6,610 nucleotides of DNA from contig JACCZQ010000069.1 of assembly GCA_013695905.1 (NCBI GenBank), forward strand, positions 1 through 6,610. The letters run 5' to 3'. A program made the position numbers and the translations under genes. The stretch comes from Chthoniobacterales bacterium (lineage in GTDB: Bacteria; Verrucomicrobiota; Verrucomicrobiia; Chthoniobacterales; UBA10450). Positions 5,701 to 6,610 of the stretch are shown one piece after another (position 1 is the stretch's first letter; each line of letters opens with the position of its first letter). Below the pieces are notes generated by a model, which was not told where the DNA came from, did not search any database, and worked only from the letters and a program-made list of their open reading frames with translations.

Positions 5701-5876
5701 TGGGCTTCTCCGCATCATGACTTGCGCCGCCTCTCATGAGATGTGTCTTCGCGGCGCACCTTCCATCACGGTCCAGGCCAATGATGACGAGGGGAAAATG
5801 TGGTCGCCTCTTGAACTGACTACCTGAATCTCAAACCCCGATGCTGAAGAGCTCGGCAGGCGATTGGCGCCAAGAC

Positions 5877-5913
5877 AAAAAAACTGCGGCAGGGAACACA
5901 TCCCTGCCGCAGT
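5877..5913 (-). terminator. Rho-independent terminator of the repeat-protein gene
   Basis: A perfect 13-bp stem pairs ACTGCGGCAGGGA (5883-5895) with TCCCTGCCGCAGT (5901-5913) around a 5-base loop. On the minus strand it is followed by seven T residues (5883-5877, the first three forming the stem edge and tail). It begins 22 bases after the stop at 5936 and is the strongest terminator in the window. Confidence 0.93.
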
Positions 5914-5935
5914 CACCATAGATCTGGAACGGCGC

Positions 5936-6592
5936 TTAGTTCCGCTTAGCGCGCGCCTTGGCTTTTTTCTCTTCGGCTTTGGTGCGCCCGAAGCGTGAGT
6001 TCTGCTCGCCGGTGGTGCGGGTCTCCGCATCGGCCTGCTGGCGTCCGAACTCAGCGTTGCCGCGATTTGTGGAGCTGCTGCTCCGCGCGCTGGTGCTGCG
6101 GGAAGCCTGCGCGTCTGCCGCTTTATCGCGCCCGAACTGCGAGTTCGCCGAGCCAGTAGTCCGCGTCGAGGCATCGCCCTGCCGGCGACCAAAGAGCGAA
6201 TTACCCGCACCAGCGCTGTTTCGCGAGCGGGCCTCTTTTCTGGCTTTCGTTTCAGCCTTGATCGCTGCGATGTCTTCGGAGTCAGCGCGCGCTTGCGCGT
6301 TGGCCCGCGCCGTTGCAGCCGTCGCTCTGCCGAAGCCGGAGTTTACGGAACCGGTCTGCGGACGGAAGGCCTGGCCCTGGCCGAAGGAAGAATTACCGGC
6401 TCCGAACGCGTTGCCACCCATTCCGGCGCCCATACCCATCCCGCCGCGTGGGCCAGCACCCATGCCTGCGCCCATCCCGGCACCGCCGGCGCCGCCGCTG
6501 CGACCCTGTGCATTCGCCGTGGTATAACCGGCCATGCCGATGAGGCAGCAGGCTGTGATTGTCGCCACTTTCTGAAGGTTTGTGATTTTCAT
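5936..6592 (-). CDS. Secreted Gly/Met-rich protein with NxxFGR repeats, function unknown
   Basis: A 218-residue protein starts at ATG 6592, with AAGGA (6599-6603) 6 bases upstream. Residues 1-29 form a signal peptide: K2 and K8, a hydrophobic stretch at 9-22, then A-N-A-Q. I-T-A-C at 12-15 resembles a lipobox, but the hydrophobic core before it is too short, so signal peptidase I cleavage is likelier. Residues 30-66 are Gly/Ala/Met-rich. Six motifs of the form N-[SA]-x-F-G-[RQ] follow at 67, 84, 131, 150, 179 and 198, arranged as three modules of 24-26 residues. Ala/Arg/Lys-rich, probably helical linkers separate them. The tail (204-218) is strongly basic. Composition suggests an intrinsically disordered, cationic exported protein; binding to a surface polymer or nucleic acid is only a guess. 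It has its own terminator and is not in an operon with the next gene. I do not recognise the family. Confidence 0.85.
   Translation of the reverse strand: MKITNLQKVATITACCLIGMAGYTTANAQGRSGGAGGAGMGAGMGAGPRGGMGMGAGMGGNAFGAGNSSFGQGQAFRPQTGSVNSGFGRATAATARANAQARADSEDIAAIKAETKARKEARSRNSAGAGNSLFGRRQGDASTRTTGSANSQFGRDKAADAQASRSTSARSSSSTNRGNAEFGRQQADAETRTTGEQNSRFGRTKAEEKKAKARAKRN
5984..6061 (-). repeat. Protein repeat module 3 (residues 178-203)
   Basis: A 26-residue module from G-N-A-E-F-G-R to Q-N-S-R-F-G-R. It shares the T-R-T-T-G core with module 2, and the two start 48 residues apart. Confidence 0.8.
6128..6205 (-). repeat. Protein repeat module 2 (residues 130-155)
   Basis: A 26-residue module from G-N-S-L-F-G-R to A-N-S-Q-F-G-R with T-R-T-T-G in the middle. 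It aligns without gaps to module 3. Confidence 0.8.
6326..6397 (-). repeat. Protein repeat module 1 (residues 66-89)
   Basis: A 24-residue module beginning G-N-S-S-F-G-Q and ending V-N-S-G-F-G-R. It is the most divergent copy, with the middle replaced by Q-A-F-R-P-Q. Confidence 0.6.
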
Positions 6593-6598
6593 TGTTTG

Positions 6599-6603
6599 TC
6601 CTT
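6599..6603 (-). promoter_or_regulatory. Shine-Dalgarno of the repeat-protein gene
   Basis: AAGGA on the minus strand, 6 bases before ATG 6592. It supports this start, which also gives an intact signal peptide. Confidence 0.75.
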
Positions 6604-6610
6604 TGTTGGT

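Larger units (their letters stand above)
5319..5876. other. Gene-free stretch with nested inverted repeats; possible long leader, ncRNA or dispersed repeat
   Basis: I see no convincing coding region here on either strand. It contains four palindromic elements. An 8-bp stem CCTTGGCA/TGCCAAGG (5547-5554 with 5603-5610) encloses a hairpin CGCGC-GGGA-GCGCG (5573-5586) with a GNRA-type loop. CTAAAA/TTTTAG lies at 5613-5626. A two-part stem at 5668-5700 pairs CAGCGG with CCGCTG around GGCCG-ACTC-CGGCC. CCGCG/CGCGG pair at about 5367-5390. A short tandem repeat of CCGCAGA with a 9-base period lies at 5633-5648. A TTGACG -35-like hexamer (5438-5433, minus strand) has no good -10. The stretch could be the 5' leader of the gene starting at 5318, a separate structured RNA, or an intergenic repeat family. 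Confidence 0.45.

Noticed and set aside
5958..6527. Plus-strand open frame (189 residues) and minus-strand frame 5734-6210
   Set aside because: Both overlap the repeat-protein gene in other frames. The real frame has a Shine-Dalgarno, signal peptide, repeats and terminator; these have none.
6535..6557. Lipobox I-T-A-C in the repeat protein signal peptide
   Set aside because: Only about six hydrophobic residues precede the cysteine. The A-N-A site at 26-28 after a full hydrophobic core fits signal peptidase I better.

Overview
Every gene I can support lies on the minus strand, so the window is transcribed right to left. GC is high with GC-rich third codon positions. The order prs–rplY–pth–rpsF–ssb, the two-domain (CTC-type) L25 and an exported protein with a PEP-CTERM-like tail (P-E-x-S-S-F-F-P, hydrophobic segment, RRRR) together suggest a chromosomal piece of a Verrucomicrobiota or related PVC bacterium, perhaps near Chthoniobacter. 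The phylum is inferred from gene content and not from a phylogenetic marker.

Layout from right to left. (1) 5936-6592 encodes a small secreted Gly/Met-rich protein with three copies of a 24-26 residue module framed by N-[SA]-x-F-G-[RQ] motifs. It has a clear ribosome binding site and a textbook terminator (5877-5913). (2) 5319-5876 is about 560 bases without a gene and contains several nested inverted repeats. (3) 4554-5318 encodes a 254-residue exported protein with a C-terminal sorting/anchor signal, starting at a GTG with a strong Shine-Dalgarno and ending at its own terminator (4501-4526). (4) 1259-4352 is a tight housekeeping operon: ribose-phosphate pyrophosphokinase (prs), ribosomal protein bL25 (rplY), peptidyl-tRNA hydrolase (pth), ribosomal protein bS6 (rpsF) and single-stranded DNA-binding protein (ssb). 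It ends at a terminator at 1160-1187. (5) 828-1159 has no gene but holds two similar palindromes. (6) 1-770 is a two-gene module resembling a toxin-antitoxin pair: a 72-residue acidic protein overlapping by 16 bases a PIN-domain protein of DUF3368/COG2405 type, which runs off the left edge.

The operon joins nucleotide precursor supply (PRPP), translation (bL25, bS6, recycling of peptidyl-tRNA) and replication/repair (SSB). The rpsR and rplI genes that often follow rpsF/ssb are absent here; a terminator and the PIN-domain module occupy that place. The less ordinary content is the PIN module with an unrecognised partner, the repeat-bearing secreted protein, the PEP-CTERM-like protein, and the structured gap between 5319 and 5876. 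I saw no tRNA, rRNA, CRISPR array or insertion sequence.
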